A DNA stretch of 64,000 nucleotides, from contig JBQMYD010000002.1 in assembly GCA_052173655.1 (NCBI GenBank), forward strand, positions 186,001 to 250,000. Reading direction: 5' to 3'. This DNA comes from RGIG9060 sp052173655. GTDB taxonomy: Bacteria > Spirochaetota > Spirochaetia > Treponematales > Treponemataceae. The notes beneath the pieces were generated by a model that searched no databases, was not told the DNA's origin, and worked only from the letters and a program-made list of their open reading frames with translations. Position numbers and translations under genes: made by a program. Positions 49,923 to 59,000 of this stretch are shown here, piece after piece. How positions within the stretch are numbered: position 1 is the first letter of the stretch; each line of letters opens with the position of its first letter.

Positions 49923-50699
49923 ATGAACATAGTTTTATTTGAAAAATTTGAAATTGATAAACCCCTTTCGTTAAAAGATGAACGCTCGTTACATATTCAA
50001 AAAATTTTGCATAAACAGGAAGGTGAAACTTTTGATGCAGGAATTATAGGCGAAAGAGCAGGCAAAGCTTTGATTACTTTGATAGATGAAAATGGTATTC
50101 ATTTTGATTTTACACCTCTTTCTGACGGCAAACAACTTTTTCCGCTTTCAGTAATTATAGGTTTTACAAGACCTATCCAGCTTCGTAGGATTTTTAGAGA
50201 TATGGCAGGGCTCGGTGTTCAACGTATAATTCTTACAGGAACTGAACTTGGGGAAAAATCCTATATGAAAAGTGATATGGTTAGCGGAGGACAAGCGATG
50301 CTTTTGTTAAAAGAGGGAAGTGTTCAGGCAAAAAGTACTCATATTCCGGAATTGCTTCAATATCCTACATTAAAAACTTGTTTGGATTTTTTGCATACGA
50401 ATTTTGATGTAAATTCAACTTTCGCTACGGAAGATAAAAAAAAGTTAAAACCTCTTTTAATAGCGTTGGATAATGTCGATGCCGATACAGGCTTAACCGA
50501 CTTCTGTCAAAAAATAAACGGAGCTTCTCCGGTTGTCGCTGCTGTTGGAAGTGAAAGAGGATGGACTGACAACGAAAGGAAATTACTTAAAAGTAAAGGC
50601 TTTACCCTGTGTTCCATGGGAGAGCGTATCCTAAGAACTGAAACTGCGGCAACTGTAGCATGTTCTGTTATACTATCAAAAATGGGATTTTTAAATTGA
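49923..50699 (+). CDS. rsmE: 16S rRNA (uracil-1498-N3)-methyltransferase RsmE
   Basis: This 258-residue SPOUT methyltransferase has DERSLHIQKILHKQEGETFD in the N-terminal PUA-like part. The knotted SAM-binding end has AAVGSERGWTDNERKLL and TLCSMGERILRTETAATVAC, the RsmE signature. It methylates the decoding region of 16S rRNA. AAGGAG at 49910-49915 precedes the ATG. Confidence 0.9.
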   Translation: MNIVLFEKFEIDKPLSLKDERSLHIQKILHKQEGETFDAGIIGERAGKALITLIDENGIHFDFTPLSDGKQLFPLSVIIGFTRPIQLRRIFRDMAGLGVQRIILTGTELGEKSYMKSDMVSGGQAMLLLKEGSVQAKSTHIPELLQYPTLKTCLDFLHTNFDVNSTFATEDKKKLKPLLIALDNVDADTGLTDFCQKINGASPVVAAVGSERGWTDNERKLLKSKGFTLCSMGERILRTETAATVACSVILSKMGFLN

Positions 50700-50720
50700 T
50701 TTTGTATTTAGGAGAAATTT

Positions 50721-51521
50721 ATGAATAACGATCAAATAAAACAGATGCTTCTTCAAATTGAAGATACGCAGATAGATTTTTCGGTAACGCTAAGCGGAAA
50801 ACAAAGTAAGCGGGTAAACGGTTTATACATGCCGGATACTCACCGGATCATTCTTCATAATTTGAATTTTAAAAGCGATTCTCAACTGGTATATACTGCG
50901 ATTCATGAATACACTCATCATCTTATTAGTGAAAAAAAAGATTGCTTTGCAAAAGGGTTGGGCATGAGTTCTTGCAAGGTTCATACTGCTGAATTTTGGG
51001 CAAAATTTCATGAACTTTTGGAAATTGCCGAAGAAAAAGGATTTTACACAATAGGAATAGAAAATAATCCGGAACTCGTAACTCTAACCGAAGAAATTAA
51101 GAAAAACTATCTTGCACAAAATGGAAAATTAATGGTGGAATTTGGGAAGCTTTTGGGAAAGGCATATGAGCTTTGTAATCAGGCAAATATCCGCTACGAA
51201 GACTATATCGATAGAATTTTGCAGCTTCCGCGTTCAACTGCCCAGACGATGAGAAAAATCTCAGTCATACCCATAGATCCTGATATAGGTTTTGAAAACA
51301 TGAAAATTGTTGCTTCTGCAAGTCCTTCAAAACGAGCAGAAATTCAAGAGCAAATAAAAGCCGGAAAAAGCCAAGCTGCTGTTAGGGAAATGATGAAAAA
51401 AAAGTCCAAGGAGTACGATCAAAAAACAAAGCTTGAAAGTGAAAAACGCCGTTTGGAAAGAACTATTGAGCAACTTACAAAACGGCTGGAGCTTATAGAC
51501 GAAAGTCTTGCACAGCTATAA
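50721..51521 (+). CDS. YgjP/DUF45-like zinc metalloprotein with coiled-coil C-terminus
   Basis: This 266-residue protein has HEYTHH near residues 61-66 and HTAEFW about 25 residues later, a HExxH...HxxxFW arrangement like that of the YgjP/DUF45 metallopeptidases. A middle part (RYEDYIDRILQLPRSTAQTM) looks like a helix-turn-helix. The last 60 residues are a charged coiled coil (ESEKRRLERTIEQLTKRLEL). There is no signal peptide. AGGAG precedes the ATG. It lies 21 bases after rsmE. Activity and target are unknown. Confidence 0.7.
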   Translation: MNNDQIKQMLLQIEDTQIDFSVTLSGKQSKRVNGLYMPDTHRIILHNLNFKSDSQLVYTAIHEYTHHLISEKKDCFAKGLGMSSCKVHTAEFWAKFHELLEIAEEKGFYTIGIENNPELVTLTEEIKKNYLAQNGKLMVEFGKLLGKAYELCNQANIRYEDYIDRILQLPRSTAQTMRKISVIPIDPDIGFENMKIVASASPSKRAEIQEQIKAGKSQAAVREMMKKKSKEYDQKTKLESEKRRLERTIEQLTKRLELIDESLAQL

Positions 51522-51550
51522 ATCTTTTCAAAAATTTTTTGCTTATACTG

Positions 51551-53095
51551 TTAATCTTCCATAGCTTTATATTTTTCAAAATTCTTAAGCATTTCAGGAT
51601 TTTTATTTTTATCGCACAAGCTTACGATGATAGTAAATAACATGCACACTACAAATCCCGGTAGAATTTCATAAATTCCGAATATCGAACAAAGCGATGA
51701 TGGAATATTGTGCCAAACAACTACGGTTAGCCCTCCGCTTATAATTCCTGCAATTGCACCTTTCCCTGTAATTTTTTTCCAATGGAGAGCTAGAAGAATA
51801 ATCGGTCCGAAGGCTGCTCCAAATCCCGCCCATGCATAACTTACAAGACCAAAGATCGAATTGTTAGGATTAAGTGAAAGGCAAAAAGCTATAGAAGCGA
51901 TTACCAAAACAGAAATTCTGCCAACAAGTAATACAAGTTTACTATCGGCGTCTTTTTTTATCATTTTTTTGAAAATGTCATGACTTACGGCTGAAGATGC
52001 TGCAAGAAGCTGGCTGTCCGCAGTACTCATAGAAGCTGCTAAAATTGCACACAGAAAAAGTCCTGCAATAAAGGCAGGGTACATTTTCATCATGGTTTCA
52101 CTAAAAACAGTTTCTGAAGCTCCTCCTTGCAAAAGTTTTATAGGATTTTCAAAATCACTTCCACAAAGATAAACGGTTCCCAATGTTCCGATTAGAAAAG
52201 TTCCGATGTATGAAATAACCATCCATGTGGTTCCAATTCTACGTGCCGTTTTTATTTCTTTGTTTGATCGAATACCCATGAATCTTATAATAATGTGAGG
52301 CATTCCAAAGTACCCTAGGCACCATGAAAAAGCACTTATTGCACTCATTATGTTAAAATTTTTGTTACTGATAAATTTTGTCTGCATTTCTTTTCCGAAT
52401 TGACCTGCTATTGCAGCTGCATCAAAATTTTGTACTTGTTCATAAGCATTTGAAGGTCCCCCCAAAGCAACAATTGCAATTACAGAGGAAACTACAAAGG
52501 CTATAAAAATCAAAGCCCCTTGTATAAAGTCCGTTGTACAAACTGCTTTGTAGCCTCCCATGATTGTATAGGTAAGAATTACAAACATACCGATTGCAAG
52601 CCCTATGTAATAATTCAATCCAAAAACTGATCTAAAAAGTTTTGCACATGCAACAAAACCGCTTGCAGTGTACAAGGTGAAAAAGAAAACAATGAAAATT
52701 ACGGAAACTACCGAAAGAATTCCTGACTTATCTTTAAATCTATTGGAAAAGAATTCCGGTATGGTAATTGAATCTCCAAAAGCAATGGAGCACTTTCGTA
52801 AGGGTTTTGCAACGAAAAGCCAGTTGAGGTAAGTTCCTACAATTAAGCCCAGTGCAGTCCAAAAAGTTTCTTTTACGCCTCCAAGATAGCACAATCCGGG
52901 AAGTCCCATTAAAATCCATGCTGAAGAATCGCTTGCCTCTGCACTTAGAGCCGTAACCCAAGGACCTACTTTACGTCCTCCTAAAAAAAAGTCGGCTGCC
53001 GAATTGTTTCCTTTTGCGGCTCTCAAGCCTACAAATACCATCATTGCAAGGTAAAGAATAAAGGCAAGAATAAATTCAATCATATTTGAAGTCAT
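51551..53095 (-). CDS. putP: Sodium/proline symporter
   Basis: This 514-residue sodium:solute symporter (SSS family) has about 13 membrane helices. The PutP-type sodium-site region is GPWVTALSAEASDSSAWILM, and the later helix includes AILAASMSTADSQLLAASSA. It imports proline (or a related amino acid) with Na+. AAGGAA lies 6 bases before the ATG. Monocistronic; no terminator hairpin is evident at its 3' end, which is 30 bases from the convergent metalloprotein gene. Confidence 0.9.
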   Translation of the reverse strand: MTSNMIEFILAFILYLAMMVFVGLRAAKGNNSAADFFLGGRKVGPWVTALSAEASDSSAWILMGLPGLCYLGGVKETFWTALGLIVGTYLNWLFVAKPLRKCSIAFGDSITIPEFFSNRFKDKSGILSVVSVIFIVFFFTLYTASGFVACAKLFRSVFGLNYYIGLAIGMFVILTYTIMGGYKAVCTTDFIQGALIFIAFVVSSVIAIVALGGPSNAYEQVQNFDAAAIAGQFGKEMQTKFISNKNFNIMSAISAFSWCLGYFGMPHIIIRFMGIRSNKEIKTARRIGTTWMVISYIGTFLIGTLGTVYLCGSDFENPIKLLQGGASETVFSETMMKMYPAFIAGLFLCAILAASMSTADSQLLAASSAVSHDIFKKMIKKDADSKLVLLVGRISVLVIASIAFCLSLNPNNSIFGLVSYAWAGFGAAFGPIILLALHWKKITGKGAIAGIISGGLTVVVWHNIPSSLCSIFGIYEILPGFVVCMLFTIIVSLCDKNKNPEMLKNFEKYKAMED

Positions 53096-53227
53096 AAAAA
53101 TTCCTTTTTTTTAAATTTCCAAAATACAAATAGTAATTAAGAATATTGATACAAAAATTTTACCAAAGATAAATAATCAATTCAACACCTATTTTTGTGT
53201 TTATTGTTGATGATTGTTAATCGATAT

Positions 53228-54238
53228 TTAAGTGATGAGAAGAAAAGTTAAAAAATGTTTTTTTTTGAAATATTTTTTTGAAAAAACTTTTCCTTTGTAA
53301 TCGAAGATAAAAAAGTTTTTTTTGGAAATTCTGTTTATTTCTTGTATTGAAAATTTTAAATTACAGCATTTTTTTGAAACTCCGGATAAAATTATAAAAT
53401 CATAACTTTTATCGTTAAAGGGTAAACATTCACTCCTGTAATAAATTCCGTTGGCAGCGGGTTTCATTATGTTTATAAAATCAGCAAACGGAAAAATTTT
53501 TTTTAGTATAAAAACATCTGTAAGACTTATCAAGACAAGAACTTTTTGGTTATTTTCTATGTATTCAAAAATTCTTTTAAGAACAAAAATTTCCAAGCGC
53601 AAAAACGAATTGAATTTTTGGCTATTTTGTTTGTAAGGTAAAAAATACGGTAAAGAAAGTGCTATTTTGAAAAACTCATTTCCGTATGCGGCTTTTATGT
53701 TTTTGTAACGAGAGTGGCAAATTTGCAAGTAATAATAAGAGTGAATATGTACTGAATACTTAGAAATGTAAACACAGGCAGCATTTGGTGCAAAATCTAC
53801 AAATCTTAACAATGTTGTTTTTTCATAAAAACAACATAAACTGCTTTTTTTTACGGCTATTTGTTCCAATTTTATATTTTCATTTTTTAAAAGTTCTGTC
53901 TTTGTTAAATGACAAGAATAGATTGTATTGCCTGCAAATTCAAAAGCAAAAAAAGAGTTTGGATCGTTACAATGAATTACATCGGGGTTAAAAAAATCAA
54001 TTATATTTTTTGCTTGACGGCAAATATATTGTTGTTCTTCTTCACGAAGTTGAGTTTCATTTTCAGTATTTTTAAAAAAATTTTTGGGTTGCAAAATATA
54101 ATCGGCTTGGGAATTTTTTAATTGAAGATTTTTATCAAAATTAATAAAAACTGACAAAACCGAATAAAAATTTTTTAAAGACTTTATGTATTCTTTTGTA
54201 AAATCTGTAGATTGCGAAAATGCAAATATAATTTTCAT
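53228..54238 (-). CDS. Unrecognised AT-rich protein with glycosyltransferase- and methyltransferase-like traces
   Basis: From ATG 54238 the product is 336 residues; ATG 54271 in frame would lie upstream of the likely promoter. The N-terminal half opens KIIFAFSQSTDFTKEYIKSL and has NPDVIHCNDPNSF, resembling the donor side of GT4-like glycosyltransferases. The C-terminal part (ECLPFNDKSYDFIILSGVS, then QEINRISKKNFFIFDYKG) resembles the second half of a class I methyltransferase, but the glycine-rich SAM loop is missing. Base composition is more AT-rich than its neighbours. It may be degenerate or simply divergent. Confidence 0.6.
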   Translation of the reverse strand: MKIIFAFSQSTDFTKEYIKSLKNFYSVLSVFINFDKNLQLKNSQADYILQPKNFFKNTENETQLREEEQQYICRQAKNIIDFFNPDVIHCNDPNSFFAFEFAGNTIYSCHLTKTELLKNENIKLEQIAVKKSSLCCFYEKTTLLRFVDFAPNAACVYISKYSVHIHSYYYLQICHSRYKNIKAAYGNEFFKIALSLPYFLPYKQNSQKFNSFLRLEIFVLKRIFEYIENNQKVLVLISLTDVFILKKIFPFADFINIMKPAANGIYYRSECLPFNDKSYDFIILSGVSKKCCNLKFSIQEINRISKKNFFIFDYKGKVFSKKYFKKKHFLTFLLIT

Positions 54239-54244
54239 GTATAA

Positions 54245-54250
54245 ATTATA
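54245..54250 (-). promoter_or_regulatory. -10 box directly upstream of the AT-rich gene
   Basis: A perfect TATAAT on the minus strand (54250-54245) ends 6 bases before ATG 54238. TTGAAA lies 15 bases further upstream. There is no Shine-Dalgarno sequence. Confidence 0.45.
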
Positions 54251-54293
54251 TGTAACAAATTTGTATTTCAAGTTAGTTTTAGTAAATTTAAAA

Positions 54294-54863
54294 TTATTTT
54301 ATCAAAACTTTTTTGTATTCATCTAAAAGTTTTTCCGGTTCGGTTGTTTTTAGTTTATCCAGTAGTTCTTGACCGGTTATGAATATCGTATCTAAAATTT
54401 TTAATTCATCTTTTGAAAAATCGCTTAGAACGTAACTTGCAATATCCGGATGTGATGGTCTTCCTATTCCGAGTCGCAAACGCCAAAAATCCGGAGTTCC
54501 TAATACATTTTTTGTAGAACGCAGTCCGTTATGTCCGCCAAGTCCTCCTGACCATTTTAAGCTTAAAGTTCCAAGTGGAAGTTCAAGTTCATCGTGTACT
54601 ACAAGAACTTCATCGGGTTTTATTTTGTAAAAATGACAAGCTTCAATTATTGAATCGCCACTGAGGTTCATGTATGTTTCCGGTTTTAGATAAAAAATAT
54701 TTAAATCATTGATATTTTGTGAGGCAAATTGCCCCTTAAATTTTTTTTGCCAGTTAAGAGTGCTGTAACAAGAAAGGCTTTCTGCAAAAATCCAAGCTGC
54801 ATTGTGCCTGTTTCCGCTGTATTGTTCACCATGGTTTCCTAAAAAAGTTATAAGTTTTATCAT
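54294..54863 (-). CDS. pth: Peptidyl-tRNA hydrolase
   Basis: This 189-residue enzyme recycles peptidyl-tRNA. It has FLGNHGEQYSGNRHNAAW (active-site Asn and His; the usual GNPG is GNHG here), VVHDELELPLG (catalytic Asp) and SGGLGGHNGLRS. AAGGA precedes the ATG. It lies 13 bases downstream of the ArsR gene on the same strand. Confidence 0.94.
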   Translation of the reverse strand: MIKLITFLGNHGEQYSGNRHNAAWIFAESLSCYSTLNWQKKFKGQFASQNINDLNIFYLKPETYMNLSGDSIIEACHFYKIKPDEVLVVHDELELPLGTLSLKWSGGLGGHNGLRSTKNVLGTPDFWRLRLGIGRPSHPDIASYVLSDFSKDELKILDTIFITGQELLDKLKTTEPEKLLDEYKKVLIK

Positions 54864-54876
54864 GAAAAAGTCCTTT

Positions 54877-55176
54877 TTATTCGCAAATGTGTTCTTTTCC
54901 GGTTTCTAAAATAGATTTTATGTGTTCATCGCAAAGGGAGTAATAAATTGTTTTTCCTTCACGGCGGAATTTTACCAAGCGGGCATTTTTTAGAATTCTA
55001 AGTTGATGTGAAATTGCAGATTGAGTTGCATTCAGTTTTTCCGCTAAATCTCCTACACATTTTTCACTTTCGGAAAGAGCGTAAAGCAGTTTTATACGGG
55101 TGGAATCCCCAAAAACTTTGAAGAACTCTGCAAGATTTATGAGTAAATCTTCAGAAATAGAATTTTCTTCAGGCAT
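54877..55176 (-). CDS. ArsR/SmtB-family metal-sensing repressor
   Basis: This 99-residue winged-helix protein has the recognition segment ATQSAISHQLRILKNARLVK and the beta-wing FRREGKTIYYSL. The last helix reads CDEHIKSILETGKEHICE. Asp, His, then His 11 residues later and Glu 3 after that match the spacing of the zinc-sensing alpha-5 site of CzrA/SmtB, with Glu in place of the last His. The start at 55176 is chosen for GGAGG upstream; an ATG 12 codons earlier has none. pth follows after 13 bases; no metal transporter adjoins. Confidence 0.88.
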   Translation of the reverse strand: MPEENSISEDLLINLAEFFKVFGDSTRIKLLYALSESEKCVGDLAEKLNATQSAISHQLRILKNARLVKFRREGKTIYYSLCDEHIKSILETGKEHICE

Positions 55177-55276
55177 ATTTTTCCTCCGTAGCCTTTGCTT
55201 TTGCTGATGCAAAATTATATTTTACATAAAAATAAAATCATGATACCATATTCTTACAAAAAAGGAAAATAGTACA

Positions 55277-55999
55277 ATGGGCAAGGGAATAGCAAAAAAA
55301 ATATTTTCACTCCAAAATATTGGAATGTTTTTGGCTTTGGCAGCTTGTGTGGTTTTTTGGCTTCCTATTTGGAAGTACAGTGAAGTTCACGGTTTTTGGG
55401 TTTTCAAAAAAATTGAAGAAAAATCTTTGGATTTAAAGCCGGGTTTAATTTCCGGAATTTTTTCTTTTGTTCTTTTGGGAATTCTATATCTTAGGGGAAT
55501 TTTAAGATTTCCGAATCATTGGCTTGGCGTGTTGAGTTTTTTAATAAATTTAACTTTGTTTGCAACTGTTATAGAGGTTTTTATTTCTCCCGGAAGTGTT
55601 AGTGCAAAGACAAATCCGTTGTTTCAAAATGTCGGTTTAATCATTGCTTGTGCTGTTTGTGCCGCTGTTTTGATTTTTGGAGTAAAAGAGATTGCAAAAA
55701 TAATACTTCTAATTTTCTTTTTAGGATTTTTTTATTTGAATCTAAAACTTGTAAATGATGCTATGGGAGTTTGGGGATACCTTAATCTTGTAATTGTATT
55801 TGTAAGTTTCTTTTTACAGCAAAATATAAGTGTTAACGGACTTGGAGGTGAATTTCGTTATCTTTTTGGCGGAATAAAAAAACAGGAATTGCTTGCACAA
55901 AGAGACTTGAACCGTATTTCTTCTACCAGCAAAGGATTAACGGAAGATAGAGTAAAAGCTTTGATTGACGAAAGACTTGCATCAAAAAAGATATATTAG
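55277..55999 (+). CDS. Multi-helix membrane protein of unknown function
   Basis: This 240-residue protein has about six hydrophobic segments (from IGMFLALAACVVFWLPIW to LNLVIVFVSFFL) and a soluble C-terminal tail of about 50 residues (LLAQRDLNRISSTSKGL, then EDRVKALIDERLASKK). It is not recognised. It is divergent from the ArsR gene with 100 bases between, so it could be the repressor's target. That is inference. AAAAGGAAAA precedes the ATG. Confidence 0.65.
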   Translation: MGKGIAKKIFSLQNIGMFLALAACVVFWLPIWKYSEVHGFWVFKKIEEKSLDLKPGLISGIFSFVLLGILYLRGILRFPNHWLGVLSFLINLTLFATVIEVFISPGSVSAKTNPLFQNVGLIIACAVCAAVLIFGVKEIAKIILLIFFLGFFYLNLKLVNDAMGVWGYLNLVIVFVSFFLQQNISVNGLGGEFRYLFGGIKKQELLAQRDLNRISSTSKGLTEDRVKALIDERLASKKIY

Positions 56000-56030
56000 C
56001 AAATTTTTTTGATAAATCACTTTAGAAAAT

Positions 56031-56064
56031 AAGCCCCGATAAAATTAATCGGGGCTTGAATTTT
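56031..56064. terminator. Bidirectional terminator between convergent genes
   Basis: AAGCCCCGAT (56031-56040) and ATCGGGGCTT (56048-56057) form a perfect 10-base-pair stem. T-rich sequence follows on the plus strand and ATTTT on the minus strand, so it can serve both the membrane-protein gene and the GH13 gene. Confidence 0.88.
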
Positions 56065-56068
56065 ATTT

Positions 56069-59000
56069 TTATTCAGTTTCAGTTTTTGCCTTTTTTACCT
56101 TGGGGCTGTCTTTTTTTTCAGCTTTATTTTTCGGTACTGAACTTTTTTTTGTACAAGTTTTTTTTGCTTTAGGTTTTTCTACTTCAAGAAGTTCCAAAAG
56201 TTTTTCAGCTCTAAATTCCGAGTCATCCATAGCTTTTGCAAGAATCGTAGTTACCTTGTAAAGATTTGGATAGTCGGTTGATTTTGCAGCAAAGAGTGAA
56301 AAAACAGTTCCCACTGACCAAATTACATTTTCAAGTTTTTCCTTGTTGTACCATAAAATATTATCAAACATATTTATGCCAAGTACAACATTTGCAACGT
56401 CCGAGTGTACAAAAGTTTCTGCTATAGTTCCTGCCATGATTTGCGTATTTTTTGAATTAAGTTTAAAATCGCAAATTGTGATAGCTTCAAGCAGTGTTTT
56501 GAATGTTGTTTGCATATCGCGACTTGGTTTTCCAAATTCAACAAGTATATCACGGATTTTTCGGTCAAGTCCCCAAAGGTTAATCAAATTTTTTGTATCT
56601 CCGGCAGTCGCTTTAGAACCGATAACATCACGTACAGAATAAATTATTGCAAAACCGGCTAAAAGCTCATAGATATAAGGGTATTTTTCAAAACCGCAGT
56701 TAAGATATTTTCCGAATTTTTTTGTATTTTCTTCTTCGCTTTGAGAAATTAAAGGAAGTTTTACAAGACAGTTAATTCTTGAACTAAAGTTTTTCCAAAC
56801 GGCTTCACAGCTTAGTTTGTCTCCGTATTCTTTTTTACCTAAAACAGTTGAAGAACCATAATTTCCTTTTATAAAATCTACAAGGGTTTTAAAATACTGA
56901 ATTCCGGCAGGTTTTGCAGCCGTTAATATTGAAGCAAGTTTTACTTTTTTTCCGGAGCAAGCATCCGATATTCCTTGGAAAAACTCTCGACTTGCAAAAT
57001 CAATTAAAGCTTTATACAAATCTTTGAGGAATATTTCTTTTAGTGCAATATCAATATCCGGAACTCCTTTTCCGCCAAGAGTTTCATACAAGATTTTGTA
57101 TTTATCGGTTTTGTCATCATTAATTATGCTCATGTTTATAATTACTTGATACTCAAAACCGTTAAGATGCAAATACATTCCTTGTTCATGAATTATTTTA
57201 CAATTGCGTATGAACCAAAGTCCACTTCTGTGTTCTTGAAAAATAATATAAGAGTTTTCATCATTCGGAATAGCAAGTGCTTGTGCTAAGGTTTGTGTTT
57301 CGTGATGAATATTTCCGTTTTCGTCTTTTACGGCATATTTGCATGAATTGTTAATCCAGCCGCTTGCCTGATCGTAAATATTGTTATAAAAAACAATTGA
57401 TCGTTCTTCTCCAAAACGGTTTGTGTATGCAAAAACATTTTCATTTACATGCCCGTCGTCCCAAACGTCATAAAATCTAAAATTTTCAACACCGCTGTAA
57501 AGATATCGTTTTTTCATAAGCGGGAAAATATCATGTTTATGTTTCTCAAGTAAATCTGCATCCGGTGTTTCGTTCCAATATGCTTTTACAAATTCCATTC
57601 CGTATTTTTCTTGGAAGCCTTCAATTTGTCCGTGTCCAAACATAGGAAGCCCCGGCATTGTAACCATTAATGTACAAACACCAAAATATTTATCTCCTTT
57701 TCCGAATTGAGCAACGGCAGTCTCTTCATCCGGATTGTTCATAAAGTTTACATAGCGTTTCAGAATTTGCGGATCAAATTCAATTGTATTTTTTACAGTT
57801 GCACGATATTTGAAATTCTCTTCGCGTTTCAGCATATTCATAAAGGCACTGTTATAAACTCTGTGCATTCCCAAAGTTCTTACAAAATAACCTTCCATCA
57901 TCCAAAAAGCTTCTGCCAGTAAAAGGGTGTCAGGGCATTCATCTTGAATACGATCTACGACTTCTCGCCAAAATTCATTTGGTATGGCTTTTTCAAAATC
58001 CTCACGGCTTAATGCATGTTCAGAACGGCTGGCAATATCTCCTCCGCAACCCGGCTCCGGATACCAAAGTCTTTTTATATGTTTTTTTGCTAAAACCATT
58101 GCAGCGTCAAATCGTATGATGGGGAAATTTTTTGCAACATGTAAAATTTCTTGAATTACAGCTTCTCGTGCTTCAGGATTTAGAAAGTCAATTTGTGCTG
58201 TGTCGTTCCATGGTAGCCCTGTACCGTCGTTTCCGTGATAAATATAACGTGTATCTCCGGTTGAATTATCAATACGTTTATAAACTACGGCACAGTCGTT
58301 TTTTGAATAATAATGGTCTTCCAAGAATACGCTTATCCTGGAATCAAGAGAAAGATTTTCGCCGTTAAAAGAATAGGTAGGGAAAGGGCAGTCTTTGCTT
58401 TGAATAAACAAGTGCGGCTTTTCTACAACCCATTTTGAATCAAGCCCCGTATGATTAGGAACCATATCTGAGGCAAGTCTGATTCCTCTAAACCAACAAC
58501 GTTTTCTCAAATTATCCAAAGCATCCCAGCCTCCTAGGTCTTTTGCAATATCATAGTCATGAAGACTGTATGCACTTGCAGCAGCTTCCGGGTTTCCGCA
58601 GATTTGCTTTATGCGTTTACTTCCCCACGATCGCTCCCATAAACCTATCAGCCAAAGACCTGTGAAACCTTCTTGTGCAAGAATATCAAGTTCTTCATCA
58701 GGAATTTGATCAAGACGTGTAATTTGCCTTTTATATTTTGCACTTAATTGAGTAAGCCAAACTAAAACTGTTTTTGCAATAAGAACAACTCTAGGCATCC
58801 ATTCTCTGTCAGGACTGAAGCGTTCATATTCATTGTTAAGAGAATCATAATTATATGCTTCCATAGGTGGAGGCCCAAAGAAATTCCCGCTCCAGCCGGG
58901 TTTATCTTCTTCTGAAATAAAATCTATTCCGGCAAGAAGTCTTAAAAGCCATTCTCCAAGCATTAACCCCCAGTTTTTGCGAATATAATTAAGCTGATCT

